In this document: in pieces, positions 22,281 to 34,350 of the stretch
How positions within the stretch are numbered: the first letter of the stretch is position 1
Layout of the letters: each line of letters opens with the position of its first letter
Source: Lumnitzera littorea
Lineage: Eukaryota; Streptophyta; Magnoliopsida; Myrtales; Combretaceae
NCBI GenBank assembly: GCA_024138015.1
Contig: JAMXBB010000010.1
Location: forward strand, 82,216,658-82,280,657
Reading direction: 5' to 3'
DNA length: 64,000 bases
Made by a program: the position numbers and the translations under genes
Notes under the pieces: generated by a model
What the model was told of the DNA's origin: nothing
The model's input: the letters and a program-made list of their open reading frames with translations, nothing else
The model's database searches: none

Positions 22281-22312
<32 letters not shown>

Positions 22313-25144
22313 GTTATTTTTTAATACTTATACTTTCATACATCATTATTGAGCATTATCCAAGCACAATACTAACCTTGTTTTGTATGGTATTACATGG
22401 TACATAGTACATGATAAATTCATACATTCTTTTACGGAAAGTCATTTAAATATCGGAATGGAGATATTTAACATGAAACTTGTGGTGTGTACCAAAACAA
22501 ATACATATGCAATATGCTCTAAAAGTTTTTTTTTTTATGTTAAATTTATGTATGTGAGATTTGACGCGTATAAGAATAGTCTAAGTTTCATAATTCGATA
22601 TAGACTTCGTATAGATCAAGGCGACGAAATTAAGAATCTAAAAGTATAGCTATGCTCAAAATCAATGATTTAGGGAGTTCAGTTGAAATATAGACCATTA
22701 GGTTTTCTGTGAAATATCTTAATATTTTTTACTTGAACGATTATTACTAAAACTTCCTTATTGGTTATTTGGACCCTTAAAATTTTATATGTATGTTGCA
22801 TCCTCTGTATAAAATTTTTTAATCTCGTTCATCAAAAATCGGTACGATCCAATCATATGACTATGAATTGCTCTCTCCTACGTGAATATGATTCTATTAA
22901 TCTTATCAAAAGGACTTTTAATCACATGTTATTCTATTACTCTCTAATTATAACGTATACTGAAAATATTCTCTAAGAATATCTCCACAATTCAAATTGA
23001 GTATCATGGAATCCTTGACTTTTATCTTTGATTTATTTTAGAAATATATACGTGTATATATATATATATATATATTTTTTTTTTCTAATAAACTAATACT
23101 ACTTCATTTGGCCTCCGAAAACTACTTATCATAATTTTCCACTAGTTATCGTCAAATTATATATTTTGTTACCCATAATTATTGAATGATTACTCTCTAG
23201 TTCTGTGAACTGTCTATCTACATCATAGTAACCTACTATAACACTAAACTATTTTTTTCTCCCACCAATACACTAATTCTCTTTTCTCTTTAATTTTGTT
23301 TTTTTTTTTTTTCTTGAAGCTGTCGTTTTCTCTTAAGAAAAAAGTGTTGAATCAATAATTTTTTTATAATCAAAATTTGATTATACCACTTTATTTAATT
23401 TTTATACACACATTACAAGTGCACATTTACTAAAATATATATATATATTATATATATATACAAAATACACGTTGTATATGTCTGCATCTATCACTATTAA
23501 GTGTTATCTCATTTTATATAACACATTTGCGATCACGTGGAACATAGTAAATCCATTCATTCCTATGCTGAAAATCATTTTAACCCTGGGGATGGAGACG
23601 TTTAACATGAAATCATGGTAACCAAGTTAGCAAAATCAAAGTTGATATATTCACAAGATGATTGATGGGACATAATTATGATTGTACTTAAGAAAGAATT
23701 GCCCTTCCTTGCTTCTCACCAACCCTACCCAACTGGGCATCCCAACAGTAACTTAAAGAACCCCTTATAATAATGATTTTGGCTTTTCCTAGTCTTTGTA
23801 ATACGGCATCTTAATTGGGTCTTGTAATTAAAACCACTTGTTTATAACCTTTGACACTGACGTGAGTGATTACCAATCCTCGCACTAATTGAAATTGAAA
23901 TGTTAGATTAAATTAAGGAACATCACATTGATCGACGCCAACTTGACTTGTACTGTTTATCTTTTTAAGCTTATAGTTTACAAGAGCACGTCATGGTATT
24001 AATAGTATTTTTGTCTATTCATTCTACAGTAATCTGTTTATCTTTAATGGGAAGATGCTCTTACCAAGCAAGATGTATGGACCACCAAAAATGTGCCCTA
24101 AATTGATTCTTCGATGGTGAAATTTCCAGATTGTGAATTGAATCTGTTCGATTTTTCACCTCCTAATCATATACTTGTGTCAATGTCCCATTGGTTATCC
24201 TTCTTTTGGATAGACTACTTCCTTAATTTATCGTACAATTAGATCATATTTATCTACAAGAAATTTATTAATTAATTAAGATATCATCTCAGCATGTCAT
24301 GCCTCGTGATTGATGCACATCTGCTCTACCACGTACTCCCATTTATATATATTTGCCAACAGAACTCATTAATGATGCTGATTATTCAAAACCTGGCATA
24401 TCAAAATTTATGAGAGCACCAAAATATGGATTTTATTTCCACACTATGATTTCTAACTTCAAGTAATCTTGCTGCTTCACATAGCTGTTACTCACACTAC
24501 CGCCTACTCTCAGAAAAATTCAATATCGATTTTTGTGCTTTCTTTTTATATCTGAAATTAAAACCTCCGACTTTTCATGTAACCATCAATCATAAAAAAT
24601 ATTTTATTTTTAAAATTTAACCAACATTGAATTGGATCGACAATCTCATGACTGTATAACGTTGAACCCAAAGACGATTAGAATCTTATATAATATGTAC
24701 GCCGACTTTAAACTATACTTATGCGTATATTTTTACCATTTTTCCTATAAAAATGAGCAGATGTGCAAAATATATATAAAGTTAATTCAAGTGCAAGGAT
24801 GAGAGTAAAAGTTTCAGTCCAATGTTGAAGCCTGCGGGAAGCTCTATTAACGGCCAGTCCATCAATTGGGATTTAATCCACTCAAAGACACTGAATCCAT
24901 GATGAAGACTAGATGAGAATTGCAATTAAATTCAAAGTCAATAGCCGAACATTTAATAGCTTATTCATTTCATGAAATAAAATGAGAGAGAATAAAATTA
25001 GAACTTTACAAAAATAGAATAAGGGTGTAATACATATTATTTTATTTAATTAAATTTATAAACCATTTAAGAATAGATATATAATATAATATTAATGACT
25101 AAATTATTCTTGAAATATTTTTTTTTTCAATTAATCCTAAAGTA
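22262..25144. other. AT-rich intergenic DNA with TA microsatellites
   Basis: TA tracts at 22283-22312, 23052-23075 and 23434-23460. Two segments, each starting with a TA tract and ending near GGATGGAGA--TTTAACATGAAA (about 22262-22485 and 23430-23615), look like diverged copies of one repeat. No gene is recognised in the rest. Confidence 0.5.
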
Positions 25145-25575
25145 ATAAGTAATGATGGTGGCAATCAGCGGTAGTGGCGATCAACAATAGTGGCGATAGT
25201 AATGATTGATGATGATAATGATAGCTATAGCTATAGTGATTGGTGGGGGTGGCGATAGCGGTGGCAGCAACAGTAACGACGATGATGGTGGTTAGTGATG
25301 ATGATAACAGCGGTGACAGTAACAACGATAGTAGCAATGAAAATAGCGGTGGTAGTAGTGAAAGTAGTTACAGTAATTGGTGGTAGTAAAAGTCGCAGCG
25401 GCAACAGTAGCGATAGTAATAGTAGCAGCTACAGTGGTAGTGGTTATAGTAGTAGTGATGATAGTAATAGTAGTGGCGATTATGGTAATCAATAGTAGTG
25501 GTAATGACAGCAGCAGCGATTGATGGTGGCGACGCAGTAGCAGTGGTGGTAGTAGTAGTGGTATTGATGGTATTT
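25145..25575. repeat. Degenerate GGT/AGT/GAT triplet array, about 430 bp
   Basis: Three-base periodicity with units such as GGTAGTGGCGATAGTAAT. Because the period is three, several frames on both strands stay open and encode Ser/Asp/Gly- or Thr/Ile-rich strings; these are artefacts of the repeat. Such arrays are prone to slippage. Confidence 0.8.
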
Positions 25576-25608
25576 ATGAGAAATCGTAATTCTTTGATTA
25601 AATTAAAA

Positions 25609-25642
25609 AATTCCTATTATTTAATTTTAAATAATAGGAATT
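25609..25642. repeat. Perfect 15-bp inverted repeat
   Basis: AATTCCTATTATTTA, a four-base loop, then its exact reverse complement. It immediately follows the triplet array and could form a hairpin. Confidence 0.75.
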
Positions 25643-25739
25643 CCTACAGAATTGCCATAATATAACAAAAAAACTAAATAATCGTCATAATAAGGAATAA
25701 AAAAATAAAATAAAATTCTAATTTTATAAAGTGAACGGG

Positions 25740-26200
25740 CCAATGATTGGATAGCAAAAATGGAAACAAAGCCCACTTATCTCCTGTTTGGTTTCAAACA
25801 CATCCACATTACACAGCCACCAATTCAAAAAGAAAAAGAAATTGAAAATCATGGCCATCACCAAATAATTGAATCGGAACCGTACAGCTTACGTGACACA
25901 AATTTATGTGAATATTCTTTGGATCACTACCCAAGCACGTGTGAGGCCAGACATCTCCAAACATTTAAACATGTGCCAGCCCATTGAAGGAAAATTTTCA
26001 GCCCAGGACCACATGCCACCGTCCAAACAAACGAAGCAGCAACCAATTCATGCAAACAATGCCACGCAGACGCGCGACGGTCCAGGAATCAAGCAAAATG
26101 CAAAGCCCAATGTCGGTCCAGCCATGCATGCTCACGTGACTGGATTAGAAGATGGTGACCGAGTGCGGATTAGAAGACCATTGAAGCTTTGGTAAATATT
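25740..26200. other. GC-richer patch with several ACGT-core motifs
   Basis: Base composition differs visibly from the AT-rich flanks. It carries TTACGTGACA (25889-25898), CACGTGTG (25936-25943), CATGCATG (26123-26130) and CACGTGAC (26133-26140). Two overlapping frames of 75 and 108 codons have no family resemblance. It may be an old promoter or a captured gene fragment; no adjoining gene is recognisable. Confidence 0.4.
26123..26140 (+). promoter_or_regulatory. RY element next to a G-box/ABRE
   Basis: CATGCATG (B3-domain target) is separated by two bases from CACGTGAC (bZIP target). In seed-storage gene promoters these two motifs often occur together. No gene is attached here, so the role is only suggested. 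Confidence 0.3.
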
Positions 26201-26532
26201 ATGTGTCATCTTTTTTTTTTTATATATTCTATTTTATTTTGATATGTCTTATTATTTGGATATTTAACTATTGATGGAAAGTTCTATATGCGGCTGAGAT
26301 ACAAAGTTCAGCCTTTTATACCCGACCATTAGGGCTATACAAAAATAATAAATGACAAAAAAGGGCAAATACAAGTATAAGTACATAGGGATTCCTATGA
26401 TACAAATCGAAAAGGGGAAAATAGAGAAAGAGGAGTGTCGCAACAGGATTGGATTTTGTAACAATAAGTGAGGAAAAGAGAATATTTAGCGGATCTTTCT
26501 AGCAAAAGCTAATGCTTATGTCATATCTCCAA

Positions 26533-27298
26533 TAAAGCTGTGTAAGGGCAGGTCATGCCCGCCCCACTTGTCCTACGGGTTAAGGTAAGTTAACTTGTTG
26601 TAGGGTGCATTGACCCACCAATCCATGATGATTAAAAAGAATTAAAAAAAGAGAAAAAGAACACACATAATAGAATGATGAAGCTAGAACAAGTATGAAG
26701 GAATAAAAAGAGAGTTTATATTGTATGCATATAGACTATTTCCATATGAACATAAGATTCATTTTGTTGTCCATTGAGCTATTTCTGCATGAACTAATTT
26801 GGTTCAAATATTTTATGTATTTTTACTTCATAACTGATCAAAGCAATGGGCATTTAGGTTGTGCTTGTTACCATCATTTATCCATCATTTATGGATGTAG
26901 TTTCATTATTTTTTATTTTTTAACTTTTCCACTCCATTACTCTATATACGACAAACTAGTTACTAATAAAAAAAATGAAAAGAAAAGAAAAGGATAACAA
27001 GGGAGACAAGTTATGTACTCTATTTTATTTTAACTAAGTTTTGTATTAAAATATTAAATTTTGAATGGAAAACTTTTTTTGAGTTTGGTTCTCGAGTTAA
27101 CCCAATTAACTTACTAAAATTGTACAAAGAGCGAAATAAGTCAAATGTTACGTATTAGTAAGTTGGATCACTTAACCCACTGACTCATGACAAGGCAGGT
27201 TGGGTAGAAAATTTCAACTGCATATGTAAGTGAGTCAAAGTAAGCTAACCTACGAGTCAATGTGAGGTAAGGTGGAATGGCTCGCTTGCATAGCTCTA
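26533..27298. mobile_element. hAT-like non-autonomous element
   Basis: The left end TAAAGCTGTGTAAG matches the reverse complement of the right end (TAGAGCTATGCAAG), and similarity continues inward (GGTTAAG-TAAGTTAAC against its partner near 27245). Length 766 bp, no transposase. The eight-base flanks (ATCTCCAA and GTCCTTAA) agree at four positions, the rest being transitions, so an 8-bp TSD is possible but not shown. Confidence 0.45.
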
Positions 27299-30200
27299 GT
27301 CCTTAAGTAACTCAATAGCTTAGATGGTTAACTTGAAAAGGGAGAGAGTAATGCAAGGGATGGATCAACCGACCTAACTTAGGTTAAGTCTATTAGATCG
27401 ATAACTTGGCTTGATCTCTAGCTAACTTAACATTCAAGAAGGCTGCAATAAGGTCAAGCCATCTAACCTATCCAAGTCATTAAACCTTCCCTAAGTTAGG
27501 TCGGTAACTATCCTTACTTAGATTAATGTCCAGTACTCAGCTCGTTCGAAGTGCAGCATACCTTAGATAAGGTAAGAATTTTCATCTCACATAGGTCTTG
27601 AGCCAAGACATGTTAGGTAAGGCCTTGTAGGCCTTAGTTCAATTTCGGGTGATCAGTCTAAGGATATGATTACTATTAATGGTGCGCTAGTGTTTCAAGA
27701 GGAAGAGATTGAGATTTCTACTTAAGTGGCTACAAATAAATGAATTCAATGTCTTAGAGGCTTTATTTATAAAAAGGGGTATAGGGACCATTTACCAAAT
27801 AACATAGGTTTGAAATTATTTTAGAGATGTTTCACAGTATTTTAAGGAATTCTCCCAAAAATAACCTTTCAACTTTATCTCAAATGGTTTTGAAAAGATT
27901 TTCAACTTCCATTAATTATTATAAGGATTTAAATAATAACTTTAAATTAGGATATTCTATTTGATTACTTGTTGCAGTTTTTTAGTCATATGCACTGTGT
28001 ACATAATATAATTGTCGATTTCAATTAAAATTATTGGGCATATTATAGTTCACTCATATATACTTACTTTAACTATATTAGAAAAGGGCTAAAAATCTAG
28101 TAGAAGATCTACCAATCTAGATATAATAGGAGATAATCATAAATTAGTTTAGACAAGAAAAACTTAGCAGGATTAATAAATGAATTAGAATTGTTTCAAT
28201 AGGATTATTAACATATGTGGAATCGTGTCCAAAAATTAAACACATTTAATAAATAAGTCTCTTAAATATGTTGAAGTCTAATGTACAAACCCATTTAAGA
28301 TTAGAATATTTACTACCTATAGTTTACTTTTACACTATATTATCTACTTACTCAAATTTCCTCTATAATATCCAACCTACCCACCTAAATACACCCATGA
28401 CCATCTTAAATACACCTTTGTTTTTATTTCTTTCACCACCACGTGTATTTGGAGGGGAAAAAATAAATTAAAAAATGAAAATGGGAAAGAAGTCAAAAGC
28501 CACGCAACCACTCAGAAAAGCAATCAAATGCTTTTCAGTTTTCACATAGGTGAAAAAGGCTAAAAGTTGTATATCCAGTTGGTTACGGACTCCGCAAATG
28601 GGTGCTTGACCTTCATTTCCCGCTTTTTTCGATAAGATAAAACATTTGACCATAAAAAGGGAGGTCAGAAGCAATGAATTCAACCTGTCATTATGAAGAG
28701 AGAAAGGAATCATCAGTAATGTAAGAATTAATAAACGTACATATCTAATCAACTACTACTTATATTTTTACGAATTGAAATCTTTTAATAATCTGTCCAT
28801 ATATATCCTATTAATATACAACTAAACCTTTCCTCATAAAAAGAAAGGAATTTTTTATTTTTCTGATATTCATTATTTTATCCCCTGTATTCCCTTTTTG
28901 ATGAGACACATATGACCAACTTATTAATGACGGTCCTTAACTTTTATATCTTTACAATTACAAATCACATATGCATTGATTACATTGGCTAGTAAAGAAA
29001 AGAACAGTCCAGACGGTGCTTCTTCTTCTAGAAGCAAGTTGGATATTAAAAACCCTTCACATGCGCATTTAAGATCAATCTGCTGGATTCCAACTCAAGG
29101 TCTGTAGTGGACCTTTTGTTTTCCTTTCCAGTAAACAGCTTTTCACTTCAGATACATTAAAAATACCGAATCTATTAAGAAGTTTAAGAAGCTCGTGATT
29201 TCTTATATGAAAAGACAATTTTTTTTTTTTTTATCTATTTTCTTATTTGCCTAAATAATACTTTTTGAGTAAGTGCTTAGTGAAATAAACACAAGTGAAA
29301 GGAAAAACCAAAATCGATGATTGCTTTGATCTTTGCTTCACTAAATTTCGGGTTTCGAATTTTTACCTGCGCATCAAGCGATTTTTTAACTAGTTTAACC
29401 TTAGTTTGAACCATCCTTATATTGACCAACTAGGTCATTAATTTATTAGTTGGCTAAATAGGTCTGTGTAGTCGCCAAAAACGGAAAATATTTGAGTATC
29501 CATAAATTCCGTTTTTTCATACCCCATACATGCTGATTGGTATCGTGATATGATTTAGCCACTTTATGTATACTCTCAAATTCGATGTCTATCAATACAT
29601 AAGCATCCATAAAGTTTAAGGTTCCGATATTTGATTCTACGTAAAGTTTATAGAACAAGTTCATTCTTACGATCATGAGAAGTACAAAAATCATAACTAC
29701 TTCCCAAAATATCATAAGTAGTTCCCATATTAAATAAAAATATATATATGTCCATTTATTCTTGCAATAAAGTGGAATAGATTTTCGAACATTTTTATTT
29801 TGCTTTCTTAACTGATGTGGGGAAAAAAAAAACAAAGTCAGTTATGGAGTCGTGATATTGCAATATATTCTGAGGGCAAGATCCAAAAACATGTAAGACA
29901 TCTTCAATTAAATCTTATAAAAGATCTCTTGAAGTTTATTCTAATTCCTCAAATATGACAAATTCGCGGTGCACTTAAACTAGCTCATTCTTACAAAATT
30001 TATAAATCCAGATTCCAAAATTCATATTATTCATTAGTGTAATTCGCTGTAGAGGTAGTCTATCGAGTCTTAGATCGTACATCCCACCTCAGATGATTCC
30101 TTCATGATCTATAAAAAAGGTAAAAATGAGAGGGGAGCTAATGCTTAGTGAGCAAGTTTCAATGCTATTAGACTTATATTAGGAGGTTGGTTCAAAAATG

Positions 30201-30607
30201 TGAAGGGTATAGAGGCTTTGAGAATCAACTAGGACGGAATCAATATCAAACTAAATTAATAAAAATATTAAAATATAATCCATATTTTATTTGCAAAGTC
30301 TTCTTAGTATTTGAAATTTAAAGTTTTTTACATTCTATTTTTTATTTTTCTTAGATCTAGATCTATTTTATAGTAAAATGGTGTATTTTCTGACAAAAAA
30401 AACAACAAAAATAAAAAAAGATATCGAGTCAAACTGACCAACCAATAACGTCTTTCCAAGTCACCAACAATGAGGGTCTAAAGGGTAAAACAAACCGATG
30501 TTATTGTCAGATCTGTTCAAATCAAGTTGAACTAGTAGAATAACCCCAGTTTGACGACACTAGTATAATACCATCCAAGTGCCTACACATGCACATGCAT
30601 CCAAAAT
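27299..30607. other. Intergenic DNA without a recognisable gene
   Basis: A stretch at 27340-27660 has repeated CTAACTTAGGT-like words but no identifiable element. Frames of 94 codons (28468-28752, minus) and 129 codons (29446-29835, minus) lack family motifs and are lysine-, isoleucine- and phenylalanine-rich, as expected from AT-rich DNA. Confidence 0.45.
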
Positions 30608-31175
30608 TAGGCCTGTAAATAAGTTGAGTTACTCACAAGTTGCTTAATTTAAACTCAACTTGGCTCAAGCTCATGTAGTAAACGAGCTAAGCTCAAGATC
30701 AAGATGAAGCTTATTTATCTAAATGAGCCAAACTTAAATTCTAATTTAGGCTCGCGAGCCTATTCACTTAGGCTTGTAAACAAGTTTACAAGCTTTATAC
30801 GTATTATATATATATATATATATATTATTAAAATCTAAAGGTTTATATCTATGTAATTTATATAAATATGTAATATGTCATAAGATAATATATAATATAT
30901 AATCTAATTCTTATCACTATTCTTAATCTATTTATTTATATATTTTTTCGATATACTTAGAATTATAAACAAGCTCGATATCTTACTTTGGGCTCAACTC
31001 AACTCAAGCTCAATTAATAAATAAGTTAAGTTTGAGCTCAAGATAAAACTCGTTTATCTAAACAAACTAAGCTTATACCTCAATTTAAGGCTCAATAAAA
31101 AGCTTAACTAGAATTCGAGCTTTTTAATTTTAAAACGAGTTAAGCTTGAGCCTTTAGAAGCTTAGCATAGCTCTA
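30608..31175. mobile_element. hAT-like short element with GCTCAAGCT-rich arms
   Basis: The left end TAGGCCTGTAAATAAG pairs approximately with the reverse complement of the right end (TAGAGCTATGCTAAG). Both arms are rich in GAGCTCAAG, ACTCAA and AACAAGTT words in opposite orientation, and the centre is a TA tract (30804-30823). This is the look of a common plant hAT-type MITE. Flanking bases do not form an 8-bp duplication, so one end may be lost. Confidence 0.45.
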
Positions 31176-31800
31176 CTCGTTCTGTTTGCAACGTTATCTA
31201 AAATAAAGTATACATGACATCTATACGTACATGACTCCTCTTGTTACTTAAGCAAGACCCACCAACATAGAGCACTAATTAATACATCATAATCATGCAA
31301 TTTGCATACACAACTTACACACATACCTCCATTACTCTTGAAGGTGCAATGTTATCTCAAGTGCATTTAGATATTCACTTGTGTTGTCTTGATGTTTGAT
31401 TCAATCTTTACCTCTAATACTGCCTAGAATGTAGTTTGATCTTTACAATCATAACAAAATTTCCTAATCTACACTCGTCAATCATGCTAAAATATAATAA
31501 TCACTATTTCATTGTATAGACATCTCATTTTTCACCCGTATAATTTTAGTATTTTTTAAGAATAAAGAAAATGAGTCTGAATTGAATAAACTACAAAAAA
31601 AATAGAAAATTGTAAAACAATGAAAAAATTAACAAATACAAAAAAATTTAGGCAGTAGGATTTTTAGGAGTCTAAGGTCAATTTGAGGGTTTTTAAATCA
31701 TTTATAGAGGGGCATTTTATTTTTATGGTCAAATAGAGTTAAAGTGCACATATGCAATTTAAAGTTTTAGAGCTATATTTGAGAATATTAAATTTTCTTG
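31176..31800. other. AT-rich DNA, possibly the U3 of the following LTR
   Basis: No gene seen. The LTR ending at 34334 must start somewhere upstream, but no clear TGTAGACACC-type start was found. Confidence 0.4.
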
Positions 31801-34334
31801 TACCATGGTTGATTTAAGACCTTTATTTTTTTTGTAAAAGTGAAATTAATTTAAGCTAATTGTGACTTCAAACGGTGCTTCAATTGAACTTAAATTGGTT
31901 GATTTACAAGAAAAACATTTTTTAAACTAATCATGCCATCAATGAACTTGCACTTGTAAAAATGTTAAATTGAACTCAATTTGAACAAAATTAATTTAAG
32001 ATATGTGCTTTAGATTTGCTAGAAGGAGTCATTAAGTTTTTAATTAGAGCTCAAATTTGGCTTGAACCAGATTTTCTATTTGAAAACTAGTCCATGGTCT
32101 ATTTGATTATATATTTTTCACTTGCAACTTATGTAAAGGGAAAAAAAGCCAACTTAATTGGTTAAGGAGTGCACTCACAGCGTAACTTCTGATGTTCAAA
32201 GTTACTTCTAAGTGCAAAGGCCTTTTTCTTTTTTTAATGCGAATTGCCATGTGTAGTGTAGCTATTGGACACATGAGTCAACAGTTTGGGTTTCACCCCT
32301 TCTTCTCCACAAATTACCCTTCCTAGTTAGGTCTCTTCTTGATGATTTTTCTTCATTTTTTCTACATGATTTCACTGAATTAATGGTGAAATCATGGAGA
32401 TCACTTGGGATTTTGTGTATGGACCCTAAAGATTTGGAGAAATTTATCCATTTACCCACTTGAATATAATCCGAAAGCTTGCAAAAAATCAAAATTTGAG
32501 ATTTTAGTACTTGAACCAATCAACTAAATCTGAGCATACCAAGTAACAATAGAAGTTTCTATTTGATCCGTGATGCATTTTCAATCTTCTCTAACTTACC
32601 AAATCACTCAAATCAATCATTTTTTCTATTTAAAGATTTTTCGAGCTATGCATCAATGGCAAATTCAGCCATTATTGTACCTTCTAAGCTTAACAAGCTT
32701 AGAAAAGTATAAATAAAGCATCCGTGAGCACAATGGATCATCATCTCTCACTTCAATTCACTCTTTCACTTGTTTCTAAGCTCTCTCTCTCTAGTCACCG
32801 TAAGCTCCTTTCTCTCTCTAAAATCTCTTCGACTCCACACTTAATTGAGAAAAACCAAGTACTTCACAAGTATCCCTATACTCTCACCTTTTGAAAGAAC
32901 ACATTCCCATCCTTTGTCGTAACCCTAATCATAAGAAGTACCTTCTGAGGGTTTGTAACACTAAGAATTGCCATTGCCCTTTCAAAGTTATCACCACTAC
33001 CATGACTTGAGGCAAAGCTACTATCACGGATGAGCTTCCCTTACCTATAAACCCATAACTACATTCTTCTTCCACTTCAAAACATAGTAGCCACCACCAA
33101 CCAAGACAACCACCACTACAACTACCCTACACCACCACCATAAACACCTCTTCAAGCAATGACATTGTTACCGATCTTAGTTTCCCTAATAAAAATCTAA
33201 TAAATTCGTTTTTTCCCACTCAAAAGGACAATAGAGCTACCTATAGAAACTCGTGCCACTATTGCTACCTTCTTCTTCTTGTAACTTGCTTCAAACTTGA
33301 GAGTCGACCTGTATCAAGGTCTAAACCTAGATTTGACCCATTAACCGACCCATGTGTCTCACCATAACTTAGGTTCAGTTCTTATCTTTTTTTTTATTTT
33401 AATTTTTTATCTTTTTTATTTATTTCATTTTATTATAACAAGAAAAAGGGACTTCTATTCTTGTTTCTTTAGAAATTATTACTATCTTTTTTTTTTCTTT
33501 TCCTTCCTTTTCTTATTTCATTTAAAGTTTTGTCTTCAAAATTTTTAAATAAAGTGTCTTTTTCTTATTGGAATTTCCTTTTTCTTTTATTCTTATGTAG
33601 AGAAAATATTTCAAGAAAAAGAAAAATAATAATAATAAAATAAACGAACTTTATTTTTAAAATGAAAATTCACTTAGGGTTTTCTAAAAAAGTCATCACC
33701 TAACTTTAGGACCTTTTTCTGAGAATTTTCATAAAATAAAGTAAATGAACTAAAACTGTAAATCCAGCCATTTTTAAAATTAAAATGAACCTACATACTT
33801 GAGTTTTTGAAAATAAACTATAGAAATCTGATCTCAAATCGAGAGTACTTAAGCAGCTATAAGTAACTATAGGGTAACTTAAGGTATGAAAAATTTTTAT
33901 TTTCCCCATTTATAAATAAATAAATTCAATTTCTTATCTATTTCTTTTTACTTATAAACTAGAATTATTCTTTTCAATAGAAAGGTATTTAAAAAAATAA
34001 ATTTAAATTTGGAAGGTTAAAGTAGTACCCATTTAGGGCCTAATAGATTAGGCCCCAAATTCACAAATCTCTAATTTTTTGAAAATCATTTTCAAAGATG
34101 ATTCTTTTTTTTTTTTTTTTTTTTGGTAGACATTAGATAGGTTAGAATCAATCCACCAAATTGGTTCTAACATAAATTTTTTCTCAACTACAACAAGGTA
34201 GCAACTCCAAAAGTTTTATATTTATAGAAAAACTAGATTTTCCTTTATTCTTCATCAGTGGTTAGTATTAAATGAGTTAAGGTTTAATATTAATAGAATT
34301 AAGGAAAATAAAACTAGAAAAATCAAGCTCCACA
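31800..34334 (+). repeat. Tat/Ogre-type LTR, plus orientation, start uncertain
   Basis: The right end is well supported: CACA at 34331-34334 is followed after two bases by TTGGCGACTC, the PBS sequence of Ogre-type elements. Inside are a TATA box at 32708-32715, CT-rich leader sequence downstream, and a decayed family signature near 33810-33875 (TCTGATC and GTAC spacing as in the other LTRs). Tat/Ogre LTRs are long, so about 2.5 kb is acceptable. Small frames in here are LTR sequence. Confidence 0.55.
32708..32715 (+). promoter_or_regulatory. TATA box of the LTR promoter
   Basis: TATAAATA, followed 40-80 bases later by pyrimidine-rich leader sequence (CTCTCACTTC, CTCTCTCTCT), the usual look of a plant LTR transcription start. 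Confidence 0.5.
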
Positions 34335-34336
34335 AC

Positions 34337-34350
34337 TTGGCGACTCTATA
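34337..34350 (+). other. Ogre-type primer-binding site
   Basis: TTGGCGACTCTATA; the first eleven bases equal the start of the PBS known from Ogre elements (TTGGCGACTCTGCTGG). Confidence 0.65.

Noticed and set aside
25137..25495. Three open frames on both strands through the triplet array
   Set aside because: They stay open only because the array has three-base periodicity; the products are low-complexity strings.
28468..28752. 94-codon minus-strand frame with hydrophobic stretches
   Set aside because: No recognisable domain; hydrophobic runs arise from T-rich codons. Not enough to call a gene.
29446..29835. 129-codon minus-strand open frame as a possible gene
   Set aside because: No family motif, composition typical of AT-rich random frames, no supporting promoter or splice pattern.
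32262..32519. 85-codon minus-strand frame
   Set aside because: It lies in the long Tat/Ogre-type LTR and has no family motif.
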